NCBI GenBank assembly: GCA_001643675.2
Contig: LSRY02000075.1
Location: 43,146 to 107,145, forward strand
Direction: 5' to 3'
DNA length: 64,000 nucleotides
From: Monocercomonoides exilis
Lineage: Eukaryota > Preaxostyla > Oxymonadida > Polymastigidae
Part shown: positions 11,073 through 20,562 of the stretch, piece after piece
How positions within the stretch are numbered: the stretch's first letter is position 1
How the letters are laid out: the number at the start of each line of letters is the position of its first letter
Notes under the pieces: model-generated
The model's database searches: none
What the model was told of the DNA's origin: nothing
The model's input: only the letters and a program-made list of their open reading frames with translations
Position numbers and translations under genes: made by a program

Positions 11073-11433
11073 TAGGGTGGTCCATATTTCTTTGCAAAAA
11101 TAATAAAAAATGGGAAATAAAAAATAAAAATATCAAAAAATATTCGATAAAACTGAATTTTGTTCGTCAATCGGTTTGTGAGCTGATCAAATACATGATA
11201 AGCTTCAATTTGTTAAAGTTTGGAGCTTCCAGATATTCGAACAATTCGTTCCTGGAATACAAAAATTTTTCTAATAATTTCAACAGATATGATTTTTCAA
11301 TGGTTTGATAGTTGGAAAAGGTGATTGCAATTTGTAACGACTCATAAATGTGATTATTATTATGAAAAATGTTTTTTAATAAAATTTTAATACCATATTT
11401 AATAATTTAAACAAAATATTTTGGACCACCCTA
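11073..11433. mobile_element. Mariner-like MITE in arm 1 (361 bp)
   Basis: The element begins TAGGGTGGTCCA and ends TGGACCACCCTA, perfect terminal inverted repeats, and is flanked by TA on both sides. It has no coding capacity. The corresponding place in flank copy 3 (about 61361-61370) lacks the element, which gives a natural empty site and supports a TA target duplication. TIR sequence and TA target are typical of Tc1/mariner-derived MITEs. Confidence 0.85.
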
Positions 11434-12426
11434 TACTACAAATATGAATCGAATTATTCAGGATTTGTGATGGTTCCCAATGGTATTGATTTTTGTTCCA
11501 ATTTCTTTTATCGCTTCTGAGGAAAAAATAAACATTGGCAAAATTTTGTTATTCCATTTCTTCAACTGAAGAGACAATTTGACAAAGCGTTTTCAATGTG
11601 GGATAAGAACATCTTCCTCAACAGTCAATGTGTTTGTTATAATGTCATAGCATTAATTGGCTGAAAAATGTTCTTCCAATGACAGCATTTGTCAGTGGAA
11701 ACACATTCAAAAAACACCACATTTTGCCACATATGCCCACAACAAGGAAGTGCAGTTGAACTTCGATCTCAACTGTTTGAGGGCAATCACCAACATATGT
11801 GAGCAATACTTTTATTTGTCTTCTTTATTCATTGGGGTCCTTGTTCTTATTTATTTTGTTTATTCAAATCATTTCAAACAATAAAATAAAATATTTTTTT
11901 TTTAAATTATTTGTGATTTTTAATAAAAGCTGAACTTCGACAAAAATTTTTTATTTTCAAAAAAAAAAAAAAAAAAAACGAAAATACCTCTTTTGAAGAA
12001 ATAACTCAAAATTTTCCACTCTTTGTTTTTTGATGATGATTTTCTTGTTTTTTTTTCGAAGAACGTCTGAGGCAAAAACATAGCACTTCAATCATTTTCT
12101 TCAAAATTAACTGCACCATTCATGAACTTTTTGGTTAATTTACAATAAATAAAAAATACCCGTTTGATGGATTGGTTTTTTTATAAAAAATATATAATGA
12201 ATGAGACAAATCAACAAAATTACTGCATCAATGGTGTTTTCAAACAAATGAGACAAATTTTGATTGATTCACTGCAATTTGTAGGTGTTGCTATTTTATT
12301 GAAGGAAATGACACGTTTATGCATCAAGAAAAGAAGCTTGAAAATCCAATTCCTTTTTCAACATATTTGTTGTTGTGTTTTTCTTTTTCACACTGATCTT
12401 TGTTATTCTTCGCTTGATTCTTTTCA

Positions 12427-12462
12427 TGTTTGGTGATTGTTTTTGAAATCATAACTGTTTTC
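12427..12462 (+). repeat. GGTGATTG-type repeat end within the 3' flank
   Basis: The string tttggtgattgtttttgaaatcataactg resembles the terminal repeats of the small elements at 45.9-46.15 kb (tgggtgataatttttgaaatcataactt). It is present in all four flank copies (also about 17965-18000, 62356-62392 and 63215-63252). The flank may thus contain an old element of the same family. Confidence 0.5.
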
Positions 12463-12775
12463 GGAATGTGGATAATTTGTTCTATCTCTTTTATGATGAG
12501 CACCTTTTTTTTTTGAATTCTAAATATTCAATTCACTGAATTCAGAGTTGCAAGAAACAAACAAACAAGTGTTCAACAAACTCCACAAAGTTTTGCATTT
12601 CCTTCAGGGAAAGAAACATTTGTGAAATATCATCAGACAATTATTGATTGAAATTTTTCTGATTGAACAATAATGATTATAACTATATTTGACAATATCA
12701 TCATTTGTGTTTTGAAAATTCAAAAACACTTCTTCCCACTTCATTTTTCTTTTTTTGATTCAAATTCCAATTCAT

Positions 12776-13028
12776 TATATCTGTAAGTATCTTCATTTTT
12801 TAATATCATTTTTTCATAACTTTTCAAAGAAAACAATGATTGAAATTTCAGTCAATTCTTTTTGAAAAATAAATTATAAACCTGAATATCACACATTTCA
12901 ATCTGCAAAAAGAAAAATTGTTAAACCACACTTTGGAAGAACAAATAATCAGTATCATCCAAAAAAATGAAGCAAAAAAATTAAGAAATTATTCCAAAAA
13001 TCAAAGCCATATCCATGAATTTTTGAAT
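12776..13028. other. Spacer at the centre of the giant palindrome
   Basis: About 250 bp of AT-rich DNA separates the inner ends of the two arms. The inner end of arm 1 (cacttcttcccacttcattt, near 12728-12747) reappears inverted at about 13035-13066, just before the retrotransposon. The position matches the loop at 62716-62891 in the second palindrome. No gene is visible. Confidence 0.6.
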
Positions 13029-13085
13029 TTGGAATTTTAATCAAAAAAAGAAAAATGAAGTGGAGAGAATTGAAAGAGAAAATGG

Positions 13086-13140
13086 TTATTTCACTTCCTT
13101 CTCTTATATTTTTGAGAGCGCCACGTTATGGGTCAGTCAC
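13086..13140 (+). repeat. Left inverted terminal repeat of the DIRS element
   Basis: This 55-bp repeat pairs with 17616-17670, with a single mismatch. It contains the string gagcgccacgttatgggtca. It lies downstream of the recombinase stop codon, so it is the element's 3' end. Confidence 0.88.
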
Positions 13141-13405
13141 CCAGCTGATCAAAATGGCACTTAATGAAATGGTGAACAAACGTGCAAATGGGAAAATATA
13201 AAGAATTGAAACTTGGCAAATTGAAAATTATAACAAATGCAGTGAAAACACATGTTAGAAACAAGAAAGGTATTATTTAATAAATTTGAATGTTTTGAAA
13301 TATAAACTTTAAAGAGAAGGTATTATTAGTGTTTAATTTTCACATCATTGTTATTCAGCAATGATTGATTCATAAGGGGATGTGATGTCTAAGTTGTGGA
13401 GGGAG

Positions 13406-13513
13406 TAAGAGAAGGAAGTGAAATAACCATTTTCTCTTTCAATCAAAACACAAGCGTTTTGATTACATAGAAAACATTTATTTCACTTCCTTCTCTTATA
13501 TTTTTGAGAGCGC
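13406..13513. repeat. Internal complementary region of the DIRS element
   Basis: Bases 13406-13440 are the reverse complement of the element's left end (about 13071-13106). Bases 13441-13513 are the reverse complement of its right end (about 17633-17706) with two mismatches. The two blocks meet at 13440/13441, mapping the joint of the presumed circular intermediate and therefore the element's true termini. Confidence 0.88.
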
Positions 13514-13542
13514 AGATAATTGGGAAGGTTTGATAATGTTAA

Positions 13543-16500
13543 TCAGCTTGAACTTGAATCCTTTTCTTCGTGTTGTTTCTTTTCCAATTCTTTTCTTCTT
13601 TGAGATCTTGTTCGGATAATGAATTCAATCTTAGCCTCGCTGATAACTGTCTGTACAGTATTGTTTTCTTCGGTGTCCTCTGGTTCCTCAACTTTATCTG
13701 AGTATGCAAATATTGCTTGTTGTTTTTGATCTCCGCTTTTACATATTTTCTTTGTTGGTGTTTGTTCCTCGGATTTTGAACTGGAATTTGTTTCGGAATC
13801 GGATTCCGCCTCAGAATCTGAATCGGATTCTGACTCAAGCCCACTTTCTTCAGGTGGAAGAATAGTTGAATTGCCTCTTGCTATCACGTGGGCCAGCTTG
13901 CTTGACACATCTGATCGGACGTAATGCTTTGTGATAGTGTTGCTTCTAGGAGAGAGTCTGGCAAACTTAGCAATTTGGGCTAAGGGAATTCCTGCCATCG
14001 GTAGCGCAGTGATAGACGCATGTTTCAATGAGTAAGGCCCGAAACACCTCGGAATCCCGGCATCCTGTAACATTTCAGCTGCATAGTTACGAATCCTTCT
14101 TGCAGAAAGTGTTAGATGAGTTTTCTCATCAATGAATAGTGAAGTTGCATTTGGCTGAGATTCTTTGATTCTGTTCCAAAGTTCCTTTACGGAAGCTGCT
14201 GGGCACACAAGCGGCTGTTCTTTTAGAAACGGGATGATAATATCTGTCCGTTCTGTCGATGTTTTTAATGATGAATCAAGTTTTATTTCATCGTCTCCAA
14301 TTGTTGAATTATGGAGGTTAATCCTTTCCAACTCCGTAAAGCGACAGGCGGAGAACAACATACATGTGCAAATAACCTTTTTTGTCAATTCGTGAAAATC
14401 AAGGTTCCTGTTCTCACCTAATGATGTTATTTTCAGCAGTAGGAGTTGTGGGTTCCAGATGTCTGGTTTGTCTCTTTTCTTCCTGTTTTCTGATCTTCTG
14501 AATGATTTTAATAGCCTTTGCATGAGAGCAGATTCTCCAAGGCCTCTTTTGTACAGTAATTCTGAGATAAGAGAAAATGCGGCACATGTTTGTTTGAGCG
14601 TCGAAGCTTTCGTCCCTTTGTCCTTCAGGCTTATGAAGATGTGAGCACATTTTTCAACCCAGGTACTCCAAGCTTCCGGTGGGTCTCCATTTCGATTATC
14701 TTCCCATATTTCACTGAAACGTGCATAACTATATGAATATCCTTTCCATGTGTTTTCAGCAACGCTATTTTTGCATTCATCGATTACCCTTTCGGAATAT
14801 CCCTTTGAAAGAAGCATTCTCCGAAACCATTCTTCTCCTTGTGATACTAAGGATTGATTAGGACTATTCTCATTCTGCCTGGTGGTAGACTTGCTTCCAT
14901 CCGTTTCATCCATCTTCCTTCCTTCAAAACCTGGTTCAGTTCTTTCCATCTCCATTCGCAGTGTCTCGACATTCTTATCAGTGGTTCCCATATCTGCCCT
15001 CTCCAATCTGGCATCAGAAGAAGAACATGTGCATTTTCCTCTATTGATTTCACAATCGTTGGAACTATTGACGGAATCGGAGGATAGGCTAAAATAACGC
15101 CTCTTTGCCATGATTGCTGGAGTCCGTCTTCGTTTAGCGTGCTTCCTGGACCGCACCATCTGTCCGCTTTCGTGTTCTCGTTCGTTGCGAACGCATCCAA
15201 CGTTATTATGAGATTGAGGTTTTCGGTGATCTCGTTTAGCTCTTCTTGTTTTATGGAGTAATCTCCCCCTTTCTAGCCTGGATAGAGCATCTGCTCTGAC
15301 ATTCTTCATCCCTGGCAAGTGTTGGGCTTTTATCTGAATGTGATTGTTCTTAACAAATGTCCACATTTTCATCAGCAACTTCCTGAGGTTTGTTCCTGCA
15401 TTCCATCGATTGATATTGAAGACCGCTGTTGTTTTGTCTGATCTGATTAGCAAGCTGCAGACTTTGTTCGCTTGAAGAAGGTATCTGAAATGATTGAGTG
15501 CTCGATTGATTGCATATAATTCCCTGAAATTCGAGCTCTGGCCTTTCATCTTCCCTGGAAGCGATTGATGGAAATCGTATTTCTTGTTGTTCATCAATAG
15601 AAAAGCTCCCACGGCTCTCTCTGATGCATCTGTCGTCAAGGTTGCTTGTGGTTGGAATATTGGACAAATCTGTCTCGGTTTGTTCGCATTCAGTCTCGAT
15701 ATCCATTTTTGAATGCTCGGAAGGATTGATGGGTTGATTCTCATCCTTCCTTTCCACCCCACTTTTTTGACCATTCTGTTCAGCAGCATGTACATTGATG
15801 GAAGAAGGAGTGAAGCTTCCTTGAAAACGAAGCGAGTTGCACTAAGCTTTCCAATGAACGACGCGAAATCTCTCACTCTTGTTTGCTTGCATTTCAGTGC
15901 TCGGCGCCTCCATCTGTAACATTCTGTGAGCAATTCTTTCTTTCTGTCTTTCTCCAGAGTTACGGTGAAGTTGGAAGTGTCCCATGAATATCCGAGGAAT
16001 GAAAAACGATTTGATGGTTCTGTGTGGCTCTTTTCCAGGTTTACAATTAGTCCAAGCTTTTGAAATAGACTTATAACTTCTTGTGCGATTCTCTTTAGTT
16101 CTTGCTTGTCTTGATGGAGCAAGACAATGTCGTCTAAATATGCGACAGCTTTCACCTTCCATCTTTCCCGAATGAACGAAATGACCTTTCTCATAACTTT
16201 TGTGAATATTCTTGGAGAGTCCTTGTAACCGAAAGGCATGCTGGTGAAGCAATAAAATTCTTTGTTGAATTCGAAGCTTAGAAAAGGAGTGAAATCCTCT
16301 GAGACCTTGATGAGGTAGTAAGCTTGGCTTAAATCCAGTGTAACTGCGAAATCCCCATTCTTTATAATTCTTTCCACAGATCGATGATCCTCTTGTTTGA
16401 AGTGAATTGTTTTTATCGTATTGTTTAACCTCCTGCAATCCACAATCTGTCTCCAGCTCCCATTTTTTTTCCTGACAACAAATATTGGATTGAGAAATTT

Positions 16501-16944
16501 CACTTCGTTTTTGGTGGTTTTCCTGAGAATTCCAGTTTTCACTTGAACTTTGATTAACTCCGCCAAGGCTTCCCTTGCTTCTTGTGATTGCTTCGGTCTC
16601 CTGCAATTTACCTGAGAGTTGATAAGGGTTTTACGAGCTTTGGAACTCCTCCAAACCGGAACTACTCCTCTTTTGATCATCTTTTCTCCTCCCACAATTT
16701 TCCATGCATCGGAAAATAACGCTGTTCTTCCACCAATTGTGAGGTTGTGTTCTATTGAGACTTTGCTTTGTCCCCGGAACTCCCTCTTGAGTAATTTCTT
16801 GGAGCGCTGCTTGTGATGAATGATCGTTTTGTGCTGGGCGTCCGGGGCCAATCTCGAAAAAACCGATAATTCTTTGTTCCACTTTGAAATCCCCTGGTTT
16901 GTTTCTTCCTTGTATATAAATTTGTGATACTTGCAGACCCCCAT
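13543..16944 (-). CDS. DIRS polyprotein: reverse transcriptase, RNase H, tyrosine recombinase
   Basis: The 1133-residue frame shows reverse transcriptase motifs LDLSQAYY (D204) and YLDD (269-272), with the GYKDSPRIFT block between them. RNase H follows: TTDASE (D439), the NFRELYAIN block, RSDKTT and ending NVRADALSR. The C-terminal recombinase has box I Arg in SACRFTEL (R868), PYSLKHASIT with K974/H975, and the nucleophile in KHYVRSD (Y1008). It ends in an acidic Ser-rich tail. Two oddities: box II has Lys where tyrosine recombinases usually have Arg, and the DIRS-conserved block between RNase H and recombinase sits in another frame (14847-15200). Expected product is a nuclear enzyme copying and integrating the element. 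The start Met is uncertain because an upstream frame overlaps this one. Confidence 0.88.
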   Translation of the reverse strand: MGVCKYHKFIYKEETNQGISKWNKELSVFSRLAPDAQHKTIIHHKQRSKKLLKREFRGQSKVSIEHNLTIGGRTALFSDAWKIVGGEKMIKRGVVPVWRSSKARKTLINSQVNCRRPKQSQEAREALAELIKVQVKTGILRKTTKNEVKFLNPIFVVRKKNGSWRQIVDCRRLNNTIKTIHFKQEDHRSVERIIKNGDFAVTLDLSQAYYLIKVSEDFTPFLSFEFNKEFYCFTSMPFGYKDSPRIFTKVMRKVISFIRERWKVKAVAYLDDIVLLHQDKQELKRIAQEVISLFQKLGLIVNLEKSHTEPSNRFSFLGYSWDTSNFTVTLEKDRKKELLTECYRWRRRALKCKQTRVRDFASFIGKLSATRFVFKEASLLLPSMYMLLNRMVKKVGWKGRMRINPSILPSIQKWISRLNANKPRQICPIFQPQATLTTDASERAVGAFLLMNNKKYDFHQSLPGKMKGQSSNFRELYAINRALNHFRYLLQANKVCSLLIRSDKTTAVFNINRWNAGTNLRKLLMKMWTFVKNNHIQIKAQHLPGMKNVRADALSRLERGRLLHKTRRAKRDHRKPQSHNNVGCVRNEREHESGQMVRSRKHAKRRRTPAIMAKRRYFSLSSDSVNSSNDCEINRGKCTCSSSDARLERADMGTTDKNVETLRMEMERTEPGFEGRKMDETDGSKSTTRQNENSPNQSLVSQGEEWFRRMLLSKGYSERVIDECKNSVAENTWKGYSYSYARFSEIWEDNRNGDPPEAWSTWVEKCAHIFISLKDKGTKASTLKQTCAAFSLISELLYKRGLGESALMQRLLKSFRRSENRKKRDKPDIWNPQLLLLKITSLGENRNLDFHELTKKVICTCMLFSACRFTELERINLHNSTIGDDEIKLDSSLKTSTERTDIIIPFLKEQPLVCPAASVKELWNRIKESQPNATSLFIDEKTHLTLSARRIRNYAAEMLQDAGIPRCFGPYSLKHASITALPMAGIPLAQIAKFARLSPRSNTITKHYVRSDVSSKLAHVIARGNSTILPPEESGLESESDSDSEAESDSETNSSSKSEEQTPTKKICKSGDQKQQAIFAYSDKVEEPEDTEENNTVQTVISEAKIEFIIRTRSQRRKELEKKQHEEKDSSSS
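14847..15200 (-). pseudogene. Out-of-frame conserved block of the DIRS polyprotein
   Basis: This frame reads LDAFATNENTKADRWC, then WQRGVILAYPPIPSIVP and ENAHVLLLMPDW. These resemble the block found between RNase H and recombinase in DIRS and Ngaro polyproteins (DLFA..., AYPPxPLI, VLLVAPxW). The long 1133-residue frame runs through the same DNA in a different register with low-complexity Arg/Ser-rich sequence. Two compensating indels near 15230 and 14860 would explain both facts. Confidence 0.65.
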
Positions 16945-17330
16945 CTTTGTTTCGTGGATATCTTCTTCGATTCTTCTAAAATTTCTTTTTGTCTTTGAGT
17001 TAACAGCGATGATGAGAACTTGTCTTTCATTTTTTCTGATTCAGAAAATCCATATCTTGCTTGTATTCTAACGTGTCTAACTTCTTTCAGTGCCTGGGCT
17101 AAAAGTAAACATGAATCTGCTATCATTTCTTTCGTCGTATCTCCTGACTTGATTGTTGAACATGCCGAGATAAGTAACTTTATTGCTGGATAAAGATATG
17201 TTTCCGTCCTTTCCCCCGCACGATCGAGCGCGTCTTTCCATTATTCTTTGGATCTTGTAAATGGTGGAGGAGCATTCTGGATAAAAGGAATCAAATCTTT
17301 ATCTTTAAAAAATGATTAAGTTTTGTTAAT
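16752..17330 (-). pseudogene. Probable Gag-like 5' region of the DIRS element, interrupted by stops
   Basis: The frame 16752-17126 (124 aa; charged, helical, containing SESEKMKDKFSSSLLTQRQK) overlaps the start of the polymerase frame in a different register, a common arrangement for the first ORF of DIRS elements. Reading upstream in the same frame gives plausible protein up to about 17320 but crosses TAA stops near 17240 and 17320. The first ORF is therefore probably broken in this copy. Identification as Gag rests on position only. Confidence 0.45.
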
Positions 17331-17615
17331 TTTATTCTCTGGTGGATGCATATCATGAAATGAAATTTCTTGTGGCTGTCCAAATATTTCCATGAAAGCT
17401 TGCTGCAATGAAGACTCTCCTTCATCTTCTTCAATTCGTGTTAAATCTGTCCTGCCATCAAGTGCAGACTGAAAGATTTATTGGGAAGCGGAATAACTCC
17501 CTGCTATTGAAGGAATTGCACTCGGAGGGCCGCCAGTCAGCGGAGCTGCGCAAGGTTCGGTCGCGAGTCCGGTTCCCACGCAGATGGTCGACATGTTTTC
17601 TTTTGATCAGCGATC

Positions 17616-17670
17616 GTGACTGACCCATAACGTGGCGCTCTCAAAAATTTAAGAGAAGGAAGTGAAATAA
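17616..17670 (-). repeat. Right inverted terminal repeat of the DIRS element
   Basis: Partner of 13086-13140. It marks the 5' end of the element relative to its coding strand. A further 37 bp to 17707 are represented in the internal complementary region, so the element extends beyond the repeat. Confidence 0.88.
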
Positions 17671-17707
17671 ATGTTTTCTCTGTAATCAAAACGCTTGTGT
17701 TTTGATT

Positions 17708-20560
17708 GTTCATGAATTTTTAAGACAAATAATGACATTGTCAAATATAGTTATAATCATTATTGTTCAATCAGAAAAATTTCAATCAATAATTGTCTGA
17801 TGATATTTCACAAATGTTTCTTTCCCTGAAGGAAATGCAAAACTTTGTGGAGTTTGTTGAACACTTGTTTGTTTGTTTCTTGCAACTATGAATTCAGTGA
17901 ATTGAATATTTAGAATTCAAAAAAAAAAGGTGCTCATCATAAAAGAGATAGAACAAATTATCCACATTCCGAAAACAGTTATGATTTCAAAAACAATCAC
18001 CAAACATGAAAAGAATCAAGCGAAGAATAACAAAGATCAGTGTGAAAAAGAAAAACACAACAACAAATATGTTGAAAAAGGAATTGGATTTTCAAGCTTC
18101 TTTTCTTGATGCATAAACGTGTCATTTCCTTCAATAAAATGGCAACACCAACAAATTGCAGTGAATCAATCAAATTTTGTCCCATTTGTTTGAAAACACC
18201 ATTGATGCAGTAATTTTGTTGATTTGTCTCATTCATTATATATTTTTTATAAAAAAACCAATCCATCAAACGGGTATTTTTTATTTATTGTAAATTAACC
18301 AAAAAGTTCATGAATGGTGCAGTTAATTTTGAAGAAAATGATTGAAGTGCTATGTTTTTGCCTCAGACGTTCTTCGAAAAAAAAACAAGAAAATCATCAT
18401 CAAAAAACAAAGAGTGGAAAATTTTGAGTTATTTCTTCAAAAGAGGTATTTTCGTTTTTTTTTTTTTTTTTTTTGAAAATAAAAAATTTTTGTCGAAGTT
18501 CAGCTTTTATTAAAAATCACAAATAATTTAAAAAAAAAATATTTTATTTTATTGTTTGAAATGATTTGAATAAACAAAATAAATAAGAACAAGGACCCCA
18601 ATGAATAAAGAAGACAAATAAAAGTATTGCTCACATATGTTGGTGATTGCCCTCAAACAGTTGAGATCGAAGTTCAACTGCACTTCCTTGTTGTGGGCAT
18701 ATGTGGCAAAATGTGGTGTTTTTTGAATGTGTTTCCACTGACAAATGCTGTCATTGGAAGAACATTTTTCAGCCAATTAATGCTATGACATTATAACAAA
18801 CACATTGACTGTTGAGGAAGATGTTCTTATCCCACATTGAAAACGCTTTGTCAAATTGTCTCTTCAGTTGAAGAAATAGAATAACAAAATTTTGCCAATG
18901 TTTATTTTTCCTCAGAAGCGATAAAAGAAATTGGAACAAAAATCAATACCATTGGGAACCATCACAAATCCTGAATAATTCGATTCATATTTGTAGTATA
19001 GGGTGGTCCAAAATATTTTGTTTAAATTATTAAATATGGTATTAAAATTTTATTAAAAAACATTTTTCATAATAATAATCACATTTATGAGTCGTTACAA
19101 ATTGCAATCACCTTTTCCAACTATCAAACCATTGAAAAATCATATCTGTTGAAATTATTAGAAAAATTTTTGTATTCCAGGAACGAATTGTTCGAATATC
19201 TGGAAGCTCCAAACTTTAACAAATTGAAGCTTATCATGTATTTGATCAGCTCACAAACCGATTGACGAACAAAATTCAGTTTTATCGAATATTTTTTGAT
19301 ATTTTTATTTTTTATTTCCCATTTTTTATTATTTTTGCAAAGAAATATGGACCACCCTATATGTGCTAATTTTGCTTGGCCATGAGTATTTGTTCCATTG
19401 TGTTAGAGATGCAACTCCCACAAAATCAACAAACAACAGCAATCATTCACCTTCATCTGCTATTCTCATGCTCAGTGGCCTTTGACGGGAAGCTCATGGA
19501 GGCAAACACACTCAACCACAGATTCAACAACTCACAATAATGTGTATGTGTGTGTGTGTGTGCAATGGCACAAACAACAAGATGTTTTCCTGCACTGGAA
19601 AAAGAATGTCCTCTCTCAGCTGGAAAAAAAAAAAGAAGAAGAAATGCCAATAAAAGAGCATTTCTTTCTTTCTCATGTTAATTCGATTGCATTCTTGATT
19701 GGAACTGCATTTGAAGCAGTTGGATGACTGATGCTTGCCATTCATCAGGAGGGGACAAGATGCAGAAAATGTCTTTCCTGACTTTTGTGGGGATGTGTTG
19801 AGCCTTGCCCGGCTACTCAGAAACAGACTTGGCTGATAGCACCGAAACAGCAGCACGACAGCTCTCCGGCAAATACATCCAAGTCTTTTGCCCTCCCCGT
19901 GCTTCTTTCGTGGTCAATGGGCACTCCAGCCACAAAGCACCACAAAATCATGAATGACTTCGACTGCTTTTACAGATGCTGAATATCGAGTTTTCTTCTT
20001 GTTTTTCTTTGAAATGAAAAAAAAAAAAAAAATAAAGAGAGGAAATGAAACAGCAGCAACTGGGCAGTTCTTGCCCCATCCTGCAAATGCTTCATATTGT
20101 GAAGATGGATACAACCATACAAAAATACACACATAAAATAAATAAAATTATTCCAACAACAACTGAAAATGGAATATGAAATGTTTTGTCTGAAGCGATG
20201 CTGTGCTGATCAGAGTTCGGCCATGTGGGCATTGCCGCTTTTCCCAGCATGCACCATGCACCATGCACCTGGACAAGCATCCACAACACAATGGGCAACA
20301 ACCAATCATTGCTCCCACGGGTTCAGAGAAGCCTTCTGGCTTCACTCGTCCTCCAATGGCCATTGTGTTATCTGCACCAGGGTTTCTTTTTCTTTTTCAT
20401 TTTTCATTATCTTTTTCTTTTTTCTGTTCAAAACCAACTCTATTTCTGTGCTGTTCAAAAATGTTGAACACATTCAAAGTTTTCCAATGAATGCTCAACT
20501 CCTCTTGTCTGATTTTTTTATTTCATTATCCTGCTCTCCTCTGTTCTGTTCTGATCTCCT
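17708..20560 (-). repeat. Conserved non-coding 3' flank, copy 2
   Basis: Mirror image of 9866-12735, downstream of gene B. It carries its own copy of the MITE and the same short homopolymer runs with slightly different lengths. No supported gene. Confidence 0.85.
18999..19359. mobile_element. Mariner-like MITE in arm 2 (361 bp)
   Basis: Same element as 11073-11433 in mirror orientation, with the same TA flanks and length. Since it occupies the identical position in both arms, it was inserted before the arms were duplicated or was copied from one arm to the other afterwards. Confidence 0.85.
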
Positions 20561-20562
20561 CA

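Larger units (their letters stand above)
9866..12735 (+). repeat. Conserved non-coding 3' flank of the surface-gene family, copy 1
   Basis: About 2.9 kb downstream of gene A recurs in inverted form at 17708-20560, in direct form at 60187-62715 and inverted at 62892-64000. It contains poly-T/poly-A runs, a (CA)n tract near 10870-10890 and several short open frames. Those frames differ between copies mainly by amino-acid-changing substitutions and frame shifts, so I do not call them genes. Homology begins right at the gene's stop codon, so flank and tail appear to duplicate as one unit. Confidence 0.85.
4540..12775 (+). repeat. Arm 1 of giant palindrome
   Basis: This segment matches the reverse complement of about 17708-25889 almost base for base. 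Paired coordinates sum to about 30426-30433 throughout (for example 4872 with 25554, 8361 with 22066, 12164 with 18269). It covers the C-terminal two thirds of gene A, the whole 3' flank and the MITE. Small indels and substitutions (poly-T lengths, the G7/G6 run, scattered changes near 10600-10700 versus 19750-19860) show that the arms are two real, slightly diverged copies. The outer border at about 4540 lies inside the coding sequence. Confidence 0.92.
13070..17707 (-). mobile_element. DIRS-type tyrosine-recombinase retrotransposon
   Basis: The element has inverted terminal repeats: 13086-13140 matches the reverse complement of 17616-17670 with one mismatch in 55 bp. An internal complementary region at 13406-13513 copies both outer ends fused together, the hallmark that lets DIRS elements form a circular intermediate. 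Its coding strand is minus, with reverse transcriptase, RNase H and tyrosine recombinase in one long frame. It interrupts arm 2 of the palindrome. Compared with the undisturbed arm the flanks join without an obvious target duplication, as expected for recombinase-mediated insertion. No other copy is in the window. Confidence 0.9.

Noticed and set aside
12164-12436. 90-aa frame in the 3' flank, present in all four flank copies
   Set aside because: Copies differ mainly by amino-acid changes and a frame change near the end, and similarity is no higher than in neighbouring non-coding DNA. Presence in each copy is explained by duplication.
17540-17580. GC-rich patch containing ggttcggtcgcgagtccgg, considered as a tRNA or primer-binding site
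   Set aside because: It does not fold as a tRNA, and DIRS elements do not use a standard tRNA primer site; probably untranslated leader of the element.
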